DNA of 64,000 bases from Bradyrhizobium amphicarpaeae (lineage in GTDB: Bacteria; Pseudomonadota; Alphaproteobacteria; Rhizobiales; Xanthobacteraceae). Shown in pieces: positions 41,286 through 51,041 of this stretch. Numbering within the stretch: the stretch's first letter is position 1; each line of letters opens with the position of its first letter. Below the pieces are notes generated by a model. It was not told the origin of the DNA and did no database searches. It worked only from the letters and a program-made list of their open reading frames with translations. The translations under genes and the position numbers were made by a program. Where the stretch lies: positions 1,208,001 to 1,272,000 of the forward strand of contig NZ_CP029426.2 in assembly GCF_002266435.3 (NCBI RefSeq). Reading direction: 5' to 3'.

Positions 41286-44261
41286 CTACCTCTTCTTCCA
41301 TCCCCCGCGCCGTCCCGGCATCCCACCCGTCGACTTCGGCGCCGGCCCGAACTCCGGTCCCGACTGCCGTGAGTCCGTCGGCTGGATGATCCGGCTGGTG
41401 CTGCCGAACGGCTTTGACGGCAGCGTCTGCTTCTCCCGAAAGGGCAGCGACTCCGGCCCATGCATCTCGTCGAGATGCGGCTTGTGCACCCTAGAGCCAC
41501 TGCCGCCGCCGCTGGCTTTAAGCGCGGAGCTGACCGTTTTCTTCTTCATCGCGCTGACCGGCAGATTGGCGGCATCGCCGTACTTCTTGCTGCCGGCATA
41601 GGCGCCGGCCTTGCCCTGCACAACGCGCTGCTTCGCGGTGGGATCGTCGACCACGGCAAGCTCGGTGGCGCGCAGGCGCTTGACTTCGTCGCGGAGGCGC
41701 GCGGCTTCCTCGAAGTTCAGGTCGGCGGCGGCCTCGCGCATGCGGGTTTCGAGATCGCCGAGCACGGCTTCGAAATTGTGGCCGATCGAGATGACGTCGT
41801 CGGTCATGTCGTGGCCGCCGACCTCGACCAGCACGTGGTCGCGCTCGTAGACGGAGTTGAGGATGTCGCCGATCTGCTTCTTCACGCTCTCCGGCGTGAT
41901 GCCGTTGGCGGTGTTGTACTCGACCTGCTTTTCGCGACGGCGGTTGGTCTCGGCGATGGCGCGCTCCATCGACCCCGTCATCTGGTCGGCATAGAGGATC
42001 ACCTTGCCGTCGACGTTGCGCGCGGCGCGGCCGATGGTCTGGATCAGCGAGGTCTCGCTGCGCAGAAAACCTTCCTTGTCGGCATCGAGAATCGCGACCA
42101 GCGCGCATTCGGGAATGTCGAGGCCCTCGCGCAACAAATTGATGCCGACCAGCGCGTCGAAGGCGCCGAGGCGCAAATCGCGGATGATCTCGATGCGCTC
42201 GATGGTGTCGATGTCGCTGTGCATGTAGCGGACGCGGATGCCCTGCTCGTGCAGATATTCGGTGAGATCCTCCGCCATGCGCTTGGTCAGCACCGTGATC
42301 AGCGAGCGATAGCCGGCCTGTGCGGTGGCGCGGACCTCGCCGACGAGATCGTCGACCTGGGTGCGGGCCGGGCGGATGTCGACGGGCGGATCGATCAGCC
42401 CGGTGGGACGAATGACCTGCTCGACGAACACGCCGCCGCTCTCGTTCAGTTCCCAGGCGCTCGGCGTCGCCGACACCGCGACCGTCTGCGGCCGCATCAT
42501 GTCCCATTCCTCGAAGCGGAGCGGGCGGTTGTCCATGCAGGAGGGCAGACGGAAGCCGTATTCGGCCAGCGTCGCCTTGCGGCGGAAGTCGCCGCGGAAC
42601 ATGCCGCCGATCTGCGGCACCGTGACGTGGCTCTCGTCGGCGAACACCAGCGCGTTGTCGGGGACGTATTCGAACAGCGTCGGCGGCGGCTCGCCGGGCA
42701 GGCGCCCGGTGAGATAGCGCGAATAGTTCTCGATGCCGGCGCAGCTCCCCGTCGCCTCCATCATCTCGAGGTCGAAGGTGGTGCGCTGCTCGAGACGCTG
42801 CGCCTCCAGCAGGCGCCCCTGGTCGTGGAGCTGGTCGAGCCGCTGCTTCAGCTCCGCCTTGATCGACTTGATCGCCTGCACCAAGGTCGGGCGCGGCGTC
42901 ACATAGTGCGAGTTGGCGTACATCTTGATGAATTCGAGCTCGTCCTGCTTGTGGCCGGTGAGCGGATCGAACTCCTCGATGGTCTCGATGGTGTCGCCGA
43001 ACAGGTTCACGCGCCAGGCCCGGTCTTCATAGTGCGCCGGGAAGATGTCGATGACGTCGCCCCTGACACGGAAGGTGCCGCGGGTGAAGTCGTGCTGGGT
43101 GCGTTTGTACTGGAGCGCGACGAGGTCGGCGATGAGCTGGCGCTGGTCGATCCGCTCGCCCTTCTTCAACGCAAAGGTCATCGCGGTGTAGGTCTCGACC
43201 GAGCCGATACCGTAGATGCAGGACACCGAGGCCACGATGATGACGTCGTCGCGTTCGAGCAGCGCGCGCGTCGCCGAGTGGCGCATGCGGTCGATCTGCT
43301 CGTTGATCGACGAGTCCTTTTCGATGTAGGTGTCGGTGCGCGGAACGTAGGCTTCCGGCTGGTAGTAGTCGTAATAGCTGACGAAATACTCGACCGCGTT
43401 GTCCGGGAAGAAGCTCTTGAACTCGCCGTAGAGCTGGGCGGCCAGCGTCTTGTTCGGCGCCAGGATGATGGCGGGGCGCTGCGTCGCCTCGATCACCTTG
43501 GCCATGGTGTAGGTCTTGCCGGAGCCGGTGACGCCGAGCAGCACCTGCGAACGGTCGTTGCGCTGGATGCCTTCGACCAGCTCCTTGATCGCGGTCGGCT
43601 GGTCGCCGCGCGGCTCGTAGGGGGACTTGATCTCGAAGCGCACGCCGCCTTCCGACTTTTCCGGCCGCGGCGGCCGGTGCGGGGTCCACACCTTGGTGGA
43701 GCCGTCATTCTTGCGGAACTCCGGCCGGCCCTCGCGGATCAGCGATTCCAGCGCGTCCGCAGTCGCCTTGACGCCGAGCGCCTCCATCTTGCTGCGCGGC
43801 GGCCGCGCCAGCGCTTCGGCATCGTCCTCCTCGGTGGGCAGGCCGAGCTGCCGCGCCAGTTCCGGATCGAGCGTGGGGATCGTGGCGGCGGTGCCGTAAT
43901 TGGCCTGCGGCGCTTCGTCGAAGCCGCCGCCCTCGGCGGCCGCACGGGCGCCCGGTGGCTGGGGATTGGGCCGCAGCGGCATCGATCGCGCCGCATCCTG
44001 CGGAAACTGCTTCTGAAGGTCTTTGGGCGTCGAGGCCCGCGCGCGATGCGCGGCAGCCTCGCCGCCGGAGCGGCGGTCGCGCGAATTGTCCGGCGGCGGC
44101 TGCAGTCCGGTGCCCGATCCAAGCCCGGCGTCACCGCGATTGATCGCGGGATTCAGCAGCTCAGCCAGCGCCGGCCCGATCGGCTGCACATCGGGCCGAT
44201 GTGCCTTCGAGTTCGGAGCCTTGGTTTTCGGGGATTTCGGGGGAGCAGGTTTCTTCGCCAT
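41286..44261 (-). CDS. uvrB: Excinuclease ABC subunit UvrB with long N- and C-terminal extensions
   Basis: UvrB verifies damage and recruits UvrC. The 991-residue protein is much longer than the usual 660-700. Residues 1-205 are a low-complexity Pro/Ala/Arg-rich extension. The helicase core then follows: P-loop [14 protein letters not shown], damage-binding hairpin [21 protein letters not shown], and motif [15 protein letters not shown] domain ([14 protein letters not shown]) near 860 is followed by a second basic tail to 991 ([14 protein letters not shown] onward). No strong ribosome-binding site is visible. Both repair genes in this window carry extra N-terminal regions. Confidence 0.96.
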   Translation of the reverse strand: MAKKPAPPKSPKTKAPNSKAHRPDVQPIGPALAELLNPAINRGDAGLGSGTGLQPPPDNSRDRRSGGEAAAHRARASTPKDLQKQFPQDAARSMPLRPNPQPPGARAAAEGGGFDEAPQANYGTAATIPTLDPELARQLGLPTEEDDAEALARPPRSKMEALGVKATADALESLIREGRPEFRKNDGSTKVWTPHRPPRPEKSEGGVRFEIKSPYEPRGDQPTAIKELVEGIQRNDRSQVLLGVTGSGKTYTMAKVIEATQRPAIILAPNKTLAAQLYGEFKSFFPDNAVEYFVSYYDYYQPEAYVPRTDTYIEKDSSINEQIDRMRHSATRALLERDDVIIVASVSCIYGIGSVETYTAMTFALKKGERIDQRQLIADLVALQYKRTQHDFTRGTFRVRGDVIDIFPAHYEDRAWRVNLFGDTIETIEEFDPLTGHKQDELEFIKMYANSHYVTPRPTLVQAIKSIKAELKQRLDQLHDQGRLLEAQRLEQRTTFDLEMMEATGSCAGIENYSRYLTGRLPGEPPPTLFEYVPDNALVFADESHVTVPQIGGMFRGDFRRKATLAEYGFRLPSCMDNRPLRFEEWDMMRPQTVAVSATPSAWELNESGGVFVEQVIRPTGLIDPPVDIRPARTQVDDLVGEVRATAQAGYRSLITVLTKRMAEDLTEYLHEQGIRVRYMHSDIDTIERIEIIRDLRLGAFDALVGINLLREGLDIPECALVAILDADKEGFLRSETSLIQTIGRAARNVDGKVILYADQMTGSMERAIAETNRRREKQVEYNTANGITPESVKKQIGDILNSVYERDHVLVEVGGHDMTDDVISIGHNFEAVLGDLETRMREAAADLNFEEAARLRDEVKRLRATELAVVDDPTAKQRVVQGKAGAYAGSKKYGDAANLPVSAMKKKTVSSALKASGGGSGSRVHKPHLDEMHGPESLPFREKQTLPSKPFGSTSRIIQPTDSRQSGPEFGPAPKSTGGMPGRRGGWKKR

Positions 44262-44354
44262 GGGGCGAATATGGGATGAGTCCGCCTCCCGATAAAGGGC
44301 GAATGACCGCCGCCATGCAGCCTGCTGACAGCAGGTTGGCAGCAGGGCAGGGGC

Positions 44355-44585
44355 TCACGCCGCCGGCAGTGGACCCTCGTCGTCCCCGCTCGCCAGATAC
44401 GGCTCGAGGATGTCGAGGTGGATGCCGCCGCACGCGTCGCAGCGCATGGCCCAGTACTCGCATCCGGAGCGGCCACCAATCACACGGAGCACCGTAAGAT
44501 CACCGCTGCATTCGGGGCATTTCGACACCACATCGCGGCTGTAGATCCTCGGTCGCGACCGGTCTTCGATTTCGATGACTGTCAT
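44355..44585 (-). CDS. Small zinc-ribbon protein
   Basis: The 76-residue protein has a zinc ribbon: CPECSG at about 23-28 and CDACGG at about 49-54 (CxxC...CxxC) with an aromatic segment EYWAMRCD between. An acidic C-terminus follows (ASGDDEGPLPAA). Function unknown; nucleic acid or protein binding is usual for such ribbons. It lies between uvrB and another small gene on the same strand. Confidence 0.75.
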   Translation of the reverse strand: MTVIEIEDRSRPRIYSRDVVSKCPECSGDLTVLRVIGGRSGCEYWAMRCDACGGIHLDILEPYLASGDDEGPLPAA

Positions 44586-44642
44586 GACCCGGTTCCCCCC
44601 TGTACGCTGTGTTGTCTTTGGTTTGCTTGCCGTCCCGCCGGC

Positions 44643-44867
44643 TTATTCGTCGTCGCTGTCGGCCCGGCGGCGGAAGCGGTCGATGTGGTGCTTGGCGTCG
44701 GCGATCGCGGCGCTCTGATCGGGCCAGGCGAAACCGACTTCCATCGCGGGAAACAGCACGCCGTCGATGGCGAGGGGGCTGAGGTCGGCGCGGCGGATGC
44801 GGGCGTGCCAGAGGCCTTTGCCGGCCTCGAAGGATTCAATGTCAAAGCCGTCGTAAAGGGTCGTCAT
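44643..44867 (-). CDS. Small hypothetical protein
   Basis: The 74-residue protein runs MTTLYDGFDIESFEAGKGL, then WHARIRRADLSPLAIDGVLFP and DQSAAIADAKHHIDRFRRR. Alternating short strands and a C-terminal amphipathic helix suggest a compact domain resembling small DUF proteins with conserved F-I-E-G-LWHARI. No name is assigned. A GTG five codons earlier is possible. It precedes the zinc-ribbon gene on the same strand. Confidence 0.68.
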   Translation of the reverse strand: MTTLYDGFDIESFEAGKGLWHARIRRADLSPLAIDGVLFPAMEVGFAWPDQSAAIADAKHHIDRFRRRADSDDE

Positions 44868-44970
44868 TCCAGTCGGTCCCACGTTTCTTTTCGGAGGGTC
44901 AGGGGACCACGTTTACGGACTTCGGAATGTGAAGCCGTTCACAAGCGGCGGGCTTTTTTGCCTCCCGCCG

Positions 44971-45888
44971 TCAGTTCCGCCCGGTGACACGGCCCGTCCG
45001 CTTGACGGGGCGCGCGGCGGGTTCCGAGGCCGCGCGCATGATCCAGCGGCGGAACGCGGCAAAATCGCGCTGCTCGGTCTGGAAGCTGCGATAGACCAGA
45101 TACCAGCGCATGCCCTTGGGTACCGAGAGGTCGAACGGTGCGACCAGCCGGCCGGCGGCGAGGTCGTCGTCGATATAGGGGCGGATGCCCATGGCGATGC
45201 CGAGCCCGTCGGCGGCGGCCTGCAGCGCCTGGCCGTAGAACTGGAACTCGGGCCCGCGCGGGTTGATGCGGGTGAGGTTCGCGGCTTTCAGCCAGATCGG
45301 CCAGTCCTCCGGCGAATGTTCGACGCGGATCAGGCTCGGTCCCTTCAGGTCGGACGGGCGCTTCAGACCGGTCGCGAGGCGGGGCACGCAGACCGGGGTG
45401 AGATCGCCGGCGAACAGCGGCTCGGCGACGAGGCCGGGCCAGTCGCCGGTGCCGAGCTTGATGCCGCAGCTCCAGTCCTCGCCGAACGGCACCGACGCGC
45501 CGCCGGTGGTGAAGCGCACCTCGATGTCGGGCTCTTCGCTGCGAAACTCCGACAGGCGTGGAATCAGCCAGCGCATCGCAAAGGTGTGGCCGACGCCGAT
45601 GGTGAGCACGCGCACGCTGGCCGGCGCCGTCACCTGCGCGGTCAGGCTGGCCAGCGCGTCGAAGATCGGTGTCAGCCCGCTCTGATAGGCGCGGCCGGCC
45701 TGGGTCAGGACCAGGCGGTTGGCCTTGCGCTCGAACAGCGCGACGCCGAGCCGCTCTTCCAGCAGATGCACCATGCGGCTGACCGCGGCCGCCGACACGC
45801 TCAGCTCGAGCCCGGCCGCAGCAAAGCTGCCGGTCCGCGCCGCCGCCTCGAATGCCTTGATGCCGTTGAGAAACAGCAGACGCCGCAA
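44971..45888 (-). CDS. LysR-family transcriptional regulator, GcvA-like
   Basis: From TTG 45888 the protein is 305 residues, the usual LysR length, with AGGG eight bases upstream. The winged helix reads LNGIKAFEAAARTGSFAAAG and SAAAVSRMVHLLEERLGVALF; a periplasmic-binding-like effector domain follows. An ATG at 45987 would add 33 hydrophobic/basic residues with no family counterpart. It is divergent from the TauE/SafE gene. The co-inducer and targets are unknown, though LysR genes commonly control the divergent neighbour. Confidence 0.88.
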   Translation of the reverse strand: MRRLLFLNGIKAFEAAARTGSFAAAGLELSVSAAAVSRMVHLLEERLGVALFERKANRLVLTQAGRAYQSGLTPIFDALASLTAQVTAPASVRVLTIGVGHTFAMRWLIPRLSEFRSEEPDIEVRFTTGGASVPFGEDWSCGIKLGTGDWPGLVAEPLFAGDLTPVCVPRLATGLKRPSDLKGPSLIRVEHSPEDWPIWLKAANLTRINPRGPEFQFYGQALQAAADGLGIAMGIRPYIDDDLAAGRLVAPFDLSVPKGMRWYLVYRSFQTEQRDFAAFRRWIMRAASEPAARPVKRTGRVTGRN

Positions 45889-46019
45889 ATGCAGGACCCT
45901 ATACCGGACCCTCAGGAAAGCTGAGGCCAGGCCAAGATAACTCAGTTTGCGAAGCTGGGGCAAGCGGGGCAGAAATATAAGCGTCATTGGGGCTGATTGT
46001 TGAAGTGAAGACAGTGCCC

Positions 46020-46162
46020 TTCGCCTCTCCGCGTGCGGGGAGAGGCTGGGACCAAGCAAAGCCTGGATTCCGGGTGAGGGGACTCTCCGTATCCAACTTT
46101 CACCGTCTCCGCGGAGACCCCCCTCACCCCACGCTCTCCCGCAAGCGCGGCAAGGGAGTGAG
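46020..46162. repeat. Intergenic repeat, CTCTCC/GGGGAGAGG family (long copy)
   Basis: The element has CGCCTCTCCGCGTGCGGGGAG at one end and CCACGCTCTCCCGCAAGCGCGG at the other, with GGGTGAGGGG / CCCCCTCACCCC arms between. It lies in the divergent region between the LysR and TauE/SafE genes. Confidence 0.7.
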
Positions 46163-46205
46163 GCGGCTTCGGTCCCTTACGTGCCCATCACAGGAGATTC
46201 CCCAC

Positions 46206-46985
46206 GTGACGCCCATCATGATCGCTGCCCTCGGATTGCTGATGGTCGCCACCGCGTTCCTGTCGGGGCTGTTCGGCATGGCGGGCGGGCTGATCCTGAT
46301 CGGCGTGCTCTTGGCGCTGATGCCGCTGCCGACCGCGATGGTGCTGCATGCGATCACGCAGATGGCCTCGAACGGCTGGCGCGCGTTGCTGTGGCGGGCG
46401 CATATCCGCTGGCGGCCGGTCGCGAATTATATGGTCGGCGCTGCCATCGCGCTCGCGGCGTGGTCGCTCACCCGCTATGTGCCGGACAAGCCGATGGCGC
46501 TGCTGCTGCTCGGCATCACCCCGTTCATGGCGCGGCTGTTGCCCGCGAACATCAAGCCGGACCCCGACCGTCTGTGGCAGGGAACGGTCTACGGCACGAT
46601 CTGCATGGGCCTGATGCTGATGACCGGCGTGTCGGGCCCGCTGCTCGACACCTTCTTCCTCGGCGGCGATTTCGGCCGGCGCGAGAAGGTCGCGACCAAG
46701 GCGATGTGCCAGCTCGTCAGCCATTTCACCAAGCTGATCTATTTCGGTGGCATCATCGACCAGGCCGCGAGCCTCGATCCCGTGCTCGCCGGCGTCGCCA
46801 TCCTCGCCTCGATGCTCGGCACCACGCTGGCGCGGCGCATCCTCGAAGCCATGACCGACCAGCAATTCGTGGCCTGGTCGAACAAGCTGATCCCCACCAT
46901 CGCCTGCTACTATATCGCCTATGGCGGCTGGCTGATGCTTCGCGTGCCGGTTCTGGCCGCCTTCGACAGGGGAGGTTTGCAATGA
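46206..46985 (+). CDS. TauE/SafE family anion exporter
   Basis: The 259-residue protein has about eight hydrophobic helices and the TauE/SafE opening GLFGMAGGLILIGVLL plus a middle GVSGPLLDTFFLGG. Family members export sulfite or organosulfur anions such as sulfoacetate. The substrate here is unknown. The start is GTG with AGGAGA eight bases upstream. It overlaps the next small gene by ATGA and is divergent from the LysR regulator. Confidence 0.9.
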   Translation: MTPIMIAALGLLMVATAFLSGLFGMAGGLILIGVLLALMPLPTAMVLHAITQMASNGWRALLWRAHIRWRPVANYMVGAAIALAAWSLTRYVPDKPMALLLLGITPFMARLLPANIKPDPDRLWQGTVYGTICMGLMLMTGVSGPLLDTFFLGGDFGRREKVATKAMCQLVSHFTKLIYFGGIIDQAASLDPVLAGVAILASMLGTTLARRILEAMTDQQFVAWSNKLIPTIACYYIAYGGWLMLRVPVLAAFDRGGLQ

Positions 46986-47212
46986 GCGAAATTGCCGATC
47001 CGCTGGTGCTGGACTTCGTCGAATGGGTCGCGCGCGAGCCGCGCGCCTATGCCGAGGTGATTTCGACCTGGAAGACCTCATGCCCGCGCCTCACCATCTG
47101 GGAAGACGCAGCCGACCGCGGCTACGTCGCGCGTGAGACGATTGCCGGTGTGGGGCTGGTGATCGCGGTGACGGAAGGCGGCGAAAAGCTGCTGCGAGCG
47201 CATGGGCGGTAG
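46982..47212 (+). CDS. Small hypothetical protein, coupled to the TauE/SafE gene
   Basis: The 76-residue protein has DPLVLDFVEWVAREPRAYAE, WKTSCPRLTIWEDAADRGYV and a C-terminal VAVTEGGEKLLRAH, which resembles small winged-helix-like proteins seen in rhizobia. No name can be assigned. GGGAGG lies seven bases before the ATG, and ATGA overlap with the exporter stop predicts co-translation. Confidence 0.8.
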   Translation: MSEIADPLVLDFVEWVAREPRAYAEVISTWKTSCPRLTIWEDAADRGYVARETIAGVGLVIAVTEGGEKLLRAHGR

Positions 47213-47236
47213 TTGCGAGTGTTTCGGCCTCCACAA

Positions 47237-47317
47237 CGTCATTGCGAGTGCAAGCGAAGCAATCCAGAATGTCTCGGCGGCGGTAGTCTGGATTGCTTCG
47301 CTGCGCTCGCAATGACG
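47237..47317. repeat. Palindromic repeat, CGTCATTGCGAG family
   Basis: Arms CGTCATTGCGAGTGCAAGCGA and TCGCTGCGCTCGCAATGACG with inner arms AGCAATCCAGA / TCTGGATTGCT make a long hairpin. The GST ribosome-binding GGAG begins immediately after it, at 47318. Confidence 0.88.
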
Positions 47318-47327
47318 GAGCCCCACC

Positions 47328-48026
47328 ATGTCACTCAAGCTCTACGAACTCGTCGGCACCGATGCTGCGCGTCCGTTCAGCCCGTATTGCTGGCGCACGC
47401 GGATGGCGCTGGCGCACAAGGGCCTCGCGGCGGAATCGCTGCCCTGGCGCTTCACCGAAAAGAGCGCGATCGCGCCGCACGGCTCGGAGAAGGTTCCGGT
47501 ACTGCTGCACGATGACAAGCCGGTGGTCGATTCCTGGGCGATCGCGAATTATCTCGAGGACAATTTCCCGGACCGCCCGTCGCTGTTCGGCGGCGAGGGC
47601 GGCCGTGCCATGGCGCGCATGATCAACGCTTGGGGCGACATCGTCATCGTCGGCGGCATCTTTCCGCTGATCGTCGCCGACATCCCGAACAATCTCGACG
47701 AGGTCGACGCCGCCTATTTCCGCCAGTCGCGCGAGGCGCGCTTCGGCGGCAGGACGCTGGAGCAGGCCATGGCAAGCCGCGACACCGGCGTGGTCGCGTT
47801 CCGCAAATCGCTCGAAGTGATGCGGCAAACCGTGAAGAAGCAGCCCTTCATCGGCGGCGCCGCGCCGAACTATGCCGACTACCTCGTGTTCGGCGGCTTT
47901 CAATGGGCGCGCGCGACGAGCCCGTTCAAGCTGCTCGAAGCCGATGATCCCGTCTATGCGTGGCGGGAAAAGCTGCTCGACGCGTTCGATGGCATGGCGC
48001 GGACATCGCCCGGATTCTCGGTCTAG
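47328..48026 (+). CDS. Glutathione S-transferase, beta-etherase-like
   Basis: The 232-residue protein has the thioredoxin-like N-domain with ARPFSPYCWRTRMALAHKG, KVPVLLHDDKPVVDSWAIA (the cis-proline and Ser region) and a helical C-domain. The SPYCWR opening and the long helical domain resemble bacterial beta-etherase-type GSTs. The substrate is unknown. GGAG lies seven bases before the ATG, just after the palindromic repeat. It converges with the nitroreductase gene. Confidence 0.88.
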   Translation: MSLKLYELVGTDAARPFSPYCWRTRMALAHKGLAAESLPWRFTEKSAIAPHGSEKVPVLLHDDKPVVDSWAIANYLEDNFPDRPSLFGGEGGRAMARMINAWGDIVIVGGIFPLIVADIPNNLDEVDAAYFRQSREARFGGRTLEQAMASRDTGVVAFRKSLEVMRQTVKKQPFIGGAAPNYADYLVFGGFQWARATSPFKLLEADDPVYAWREKLLDAFDGMARTSPGFSV

Positions 48027-48129
48027 CCGATCGGCGGATCAGCTGGCCGAAGGCGCAGCCCGCCGCGATGCGCGGTGCATCCTTGCTGGCAGCGCGCCGA
48101 ACTGCCGTGCGGGCTCAATTGGCTGCGGA

Positions 48130-48774
48130 TCAGCTCGCGGGAAAGCCGACCGTCTGCGACAGCAGCACCTGGTGGTCGTGAGGCAGTCCGAGCGCTTCCG
48201 CAATCGCCTCGCGGTTGATCCATGCGCGGATCACGGTGGCAAGGCCGCTGCTGGCCGCAAACAGATAGACGTTTTCCGTGATCGCGCCGGCCGCGACGGA
48301 CGCGAAGCTTTCGCGGCTTGCGACCGGGATCAGCGTCATGCGGCCGTGGTCAGCGACATAGACGAGGTCGAGCGGAGCCTCGTCGACGAAATCCTGGTAG
48401 CCGGTAATGCGCCGGATGTCGCTGCCGGCGACCAGTTGCAGCGCATTGTCCCCGGCGTCGTAGCGATAGGCGCCGGAGGGAAGCGCGACGTAGATGTCGA
48501 TTTCATTGGCATGCATCGCCGACGGTGCGGTGCGGCCGCCATCGTCCCGATTGATGCCATTGGCCGCCCACAGCAGGTTCGACAACATCGGCATCGGCAG
48601 CTCCGTGCGGGCGAATTCACGCTGCGACCGCCTGGCCGCTATCGCCTCCATCAACGGCAAACCGCCGGCCTTCTCGGGCGCAGGCAACACGATCCTGGGC
48701 GGCGCATCGCCCGTCGCGGGCTTGGGCCGGAGCCGCCCCATGGCGCCAAGCGCCAGCTTTGTCAGCGTGCTCAT
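48130..48774 (-). CDS. SagB-type nitroreductase-fold oxidoreductase
   Basis: The 214-residue protein has the FMN-binding start AIAARRSQREFARTEL and ANGINRDDGGRTAPSAMHANE, as in SagB/ThcOx dehydrogenases of peptide tailoring and in stand-alone nitroreductases. DHQVLLSQTVGFP ends it. No precursor-peptide cyclodehydratase genes are near, so a stand-alone FMN oxidoreductase is more likely. It is preceded by a small gene overlapping as ATGA. Confidence 0.85.
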   Translation of the reverse strand: MSTLTKLALGAMGRLRPKPATGDAPPRIVLPAPEKAGGLPLMEAIAARRSQREFARTELPMPMLSNLLWAANGINRDDGGRTAPSAMHANEIDIYVALPSGAYRYDAGDNALQLVAGSDIRRITGYQDFVDEAPLDLVYVADHGRMTLIPVASRESFASVAAGAITENVYLFAASSGLATVIRAWINREAIAEALGLPHDHQVLLSQTVGFPAS

Positions 48775-49040
48775 CGTGTTTGCCTTCTGTTCGCCCCGTC
48801 CTGTCGTTGCGGCGGGGGATCTTCCAGATTGGACGCGATCAGCGTGGCATGGCCCTGATTGACCAGTTCGACCGCGCGCTGCGCCTCGGTGGCCTGCGCT
48901 TCGAACAGCGCGCAACTGTCCACTTCGCCGTCGATCATCATCCCCTGCGCGGTCTGGAATCGCGCCATCGCGACACGCTTCGTGGCGAAGGCCTTCAAAT
49001 CGAAATCCTCGTTGGGACGTTTGAGACGGACCACGAACAT
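48771..49040 (-). CDS. Small hypothetical protein coupled to the SagB-like gene
   Basis: The 89-residue protein has FVVRLKRPNEDFDLKAFAT, MIDGEVDSCALFEAQATEAQ and a helix ending LIASNLEDPPP. No family is recognised. GGAGG lies five bases before the ATG and the stop overlaps the SagB-like gene start (ATGA), so they are co-translated. One cysteine is present. A partner or regulatory role for the reductase is possible. Confidence 0.78.
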   Translation of the reverse strand: MFVVRLKRPNEDFDLKAFATKRVAMARFQTAQGMMIDGEVDSCALFEAQATEAQRAVELVNQGHATLIASNLEDPPPQRQDGANRRQTR

Positions 49041-49173
49041 GCTTGCCTCCGCAGCGGCAGATAACCCGCATATTAGGGCGCACATTTGCCGCGGGGACGT
49101 TGCTCTAGGTCAAGGCCGGGGAACTCGTCGGCCGGGAGCTCTCCTTCGCAAGGCAAGCCGGTCGCCAGCCGAT

Positions 49174-49377
49174 CTACTCCACTGCTTCCGCAGTCGCCGC
49201 AGCCTTGCGCAGGCAATCCCGGCACAGGCAATCCTCACCCTTCACCGGCATCGGCAGCCGTGCCGTCTCCTCCGCGCACCAGCAGTTGCCGGAGAGATCG
49301 CAGCCGAACTCGGTGCCGCAGCGCGCGCAGGTGAGGCGACGCGGTTCCGGGGCCGAGGATTCTTTCGGATTTGTCAT
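49174..49377 (-). CDS. Cysteine-rich CWC family protein
   Basis: The 67-residue protein has CARCGTEFGCDLSGNCWC and DCLCRDC, the layout of the cysteine-rich CWC family, likely binding zinc. Function is unknown. The ribosome-binding site is weak. It lies alone between the SagB-like pair and the DUF1800 gene. Confidence 0.85.
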   Translation of the reverse strand: MTNPKESSAPEPRRLTCARCGTEFGCDLSGNCWCAEETARLPMPVKGEDCLCRDCLRKAAATAEAVE

Positions 49378-49491
49378 GATTTACGTCGAAGCTTCGCCGT
49401 GACTTTCATGTCGGGTTCATCTGTCGCTGGGGTATATTAGGCGTCGCGCGCGGACTCCGAAAGCGGCTCCCGACACGCGAAGGACAAATCG

Positions 49492-51039
49492 ATGGCCCGC
49501 GATTCGCAAGCCGCGCTCGTCGCGCTCAACCGCTTCGGCCTCGGCGCCCGCGGCGGCGCCTCGGGCGATCTCATCAACGCCGCCTCCGATCCGCGCGGGT
49601 TCGTGAAGGCAGAGCTCGTCCGTGGGAGCGGAGTGCTGCTGGAAGCGCCCGGTCTGCAATCGACCCAGCAACTCGGGCTGGCCGTCTTCGCCTATCAGGA
49701 TCAGGTCAAGCAGGCGCGCGAAGCGGCCAAGGCCGCCGCGCCCGCCGGGACGCCGTCGCCTGCGGAACAGAAGCCCGGGCTCCGCCGCAATCTTTCGCTG
49801 AATGCGGCAGCAACGGAGGTCGCTGGCCAGATGACGGAGGCCAGGCCGGCGGACAATGCGGCAAAGCCGGACGCGATGCAGCCCAATGCGGCACCGCCGG
49901 CGGCGAAGCCGGCCCCGCAGCCGCTCAACGTGATTCAAAAGACCTTCCGCACCGAGGCGTTGGCGCGCCTGCAACGCGCGACGCTCGCGACCTGCGGCTT
50001 CACCGAGCGTCTCGTTGCGTTCTGGTCCAACCATTTCTGCATTTCCGCGACAAAGGGCGAGCTGGCGCGGATCTGGGCCGGCGCGTTCGAGCGCGAGGCG
50101 ATCAGGCCGCATGTGCTCGGACGCTTCGCCGACATGCTAAGAGCGGTCGAGCAGCATCCAGCGATGCTGTTCTTCCTCGACAACCAGCAATCGCTGGGGC
50201 CGGATTCGCGCGCGGGCCAGAATCGCAAGCGCGGGCTCAACGAGAATCTCGCGCGCGAGATCATGGAGCTGCATACGCTCGGCGTCGGCGGCGGCTACAC
50301 GCAGGACGACGTCACCTCGCTCGCGCGCATCATCACCGGCTGGACCTTTGCCGGACGGCAGGGGCAGCTCGGCACGCCCGGCTCCTTCGTGTTCAACAGC
50401 AATGCGCACCAGCCCGGCGCGCAGATGCTGCTCGGCAAGACCTATGAGCCGACCGGCCTGGCGCAAGGCGAAGCCGCGCTCGCCGAAATCGCGCGCCATC
50501 CGTCGACCGCGAACTTCATCGCCACCAAATTCGTCCGGCATTTCGTCGCCGATGATCCGCCGCCGGGATTGGTGGCGCAGTTGCGGGATGTCTTCGTCAG
50601 GACCGACGGCGACCTCAAGGCGCTCGCCGCGGCGCTGATCGATTCCGACGAGGCCTGGAAGGCGCCGCTGACCAAGATGCGCAGTCCCTACGATTTCCTC
50701 GTCGCGAGCGGCCGGCTGCTCGCGCGCGTGCCGGAGGATCCCGGCGCCTATCTGAACAGTCTGAATCTGCTGGGACAGCCGCTGTGGTCGCCGGCGGGGC
50801 CGAACGGTTTCCCCGATACCGGCGCCGCGTGGGCTGCGCCCGAGGGCATGAAGCTCAGGCTCGATATCGCAGCTCAAATGGGCGCGCGGCTCGGGCCCAA
50901 TATCGATCCGCTGGATCTGCTGGAATTCGCGGCGGCGGATGCGGCCTCCATCGAAACGCGCAGAACCATCGAGCGGGCGGAGTCGCGCCAGCAGGCGCTG
51001 GCGCTGCTCCTGATGTCGCCGGAAATGCAGAGGAGATGA
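49492..51039 (+). CDS. DUF1800 domain-containing protein
   Basis: The 515-residue protein has the DUF1800 opening (ALVALNRFGLGARGG), a variable linker, then FWSNHFCISATKGE, NENLAREIMELHTLGVGGGYTQDDV and ATKFVRHFVADDPPP. DUF1800 proteins pair with a DUF1501 protein almost everywhere and are thought to act in periplasmic or surface polymer processing, with no proven reaction. No clear signal peptide is seen on this one. AAGGA lies eight bases before the ATG. The stop overlaps the ATG cluster of the next gene. Confidence 0.94.
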   Translation: MARDSQAALVALNRFGLGARGGASGDLINAASDPRGFVKAELVRGSGVLLEAPGLQSTQQLGLAVFAYQDQVKQAREAAKAAAPAGTPSPAEQKPGLRRNLSLNAAATEVAGQMTEARPADNAAKPDAMQPNAAPPAAKPAPQPLNVIQKTFRTEALARLQRATLATCGFTERLVAFWSNHFCISATKGELARIWAGAFEREAIRPHVLGRFADMLRAVEQHPAMLFFLDNQQSLGPDSRAGQNRKRGLNENLAREIMELHTLGVGGGYTQDDVTSLARIITGWTFAGRQGQLGTPGSFVFNSNAHQPGAQMLLGKTYEPTGLAQGEAALAEIARHPSTANFIATKFVRHFVADDPPPGLVAQLRDVFVRTDGDLKALAAALIDSDEAWKAPLTKMRSPYDFLVASGRLLARVPEDPGAYLNSLNLLGQPLWSPAGPNGFPDTGAAWAAPEGMKLRLDIAAQMGARLGPNIDPLDLLEFAAADAASIETRRTIERAESRQQALALLLMSPEMQRR

Positions 51040-51041
51040 TG

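Noticed and set aside
41460..44279. A 939-codon open frame on the plus strand opposite uvrB
   Set aside because: It mirrors uvrB codon structure in a GC-rich genome and has repetitive Gly/Asp/Arg/Leu composition without domain motifs. uvrB on the other strand is certain.
48130..49040. Thiazole/oxazole-modified peptide cluster around the SagB-like gene
   Set aside because: No cyclodehydratase, YcaO protein or precursor peptide is nearby.
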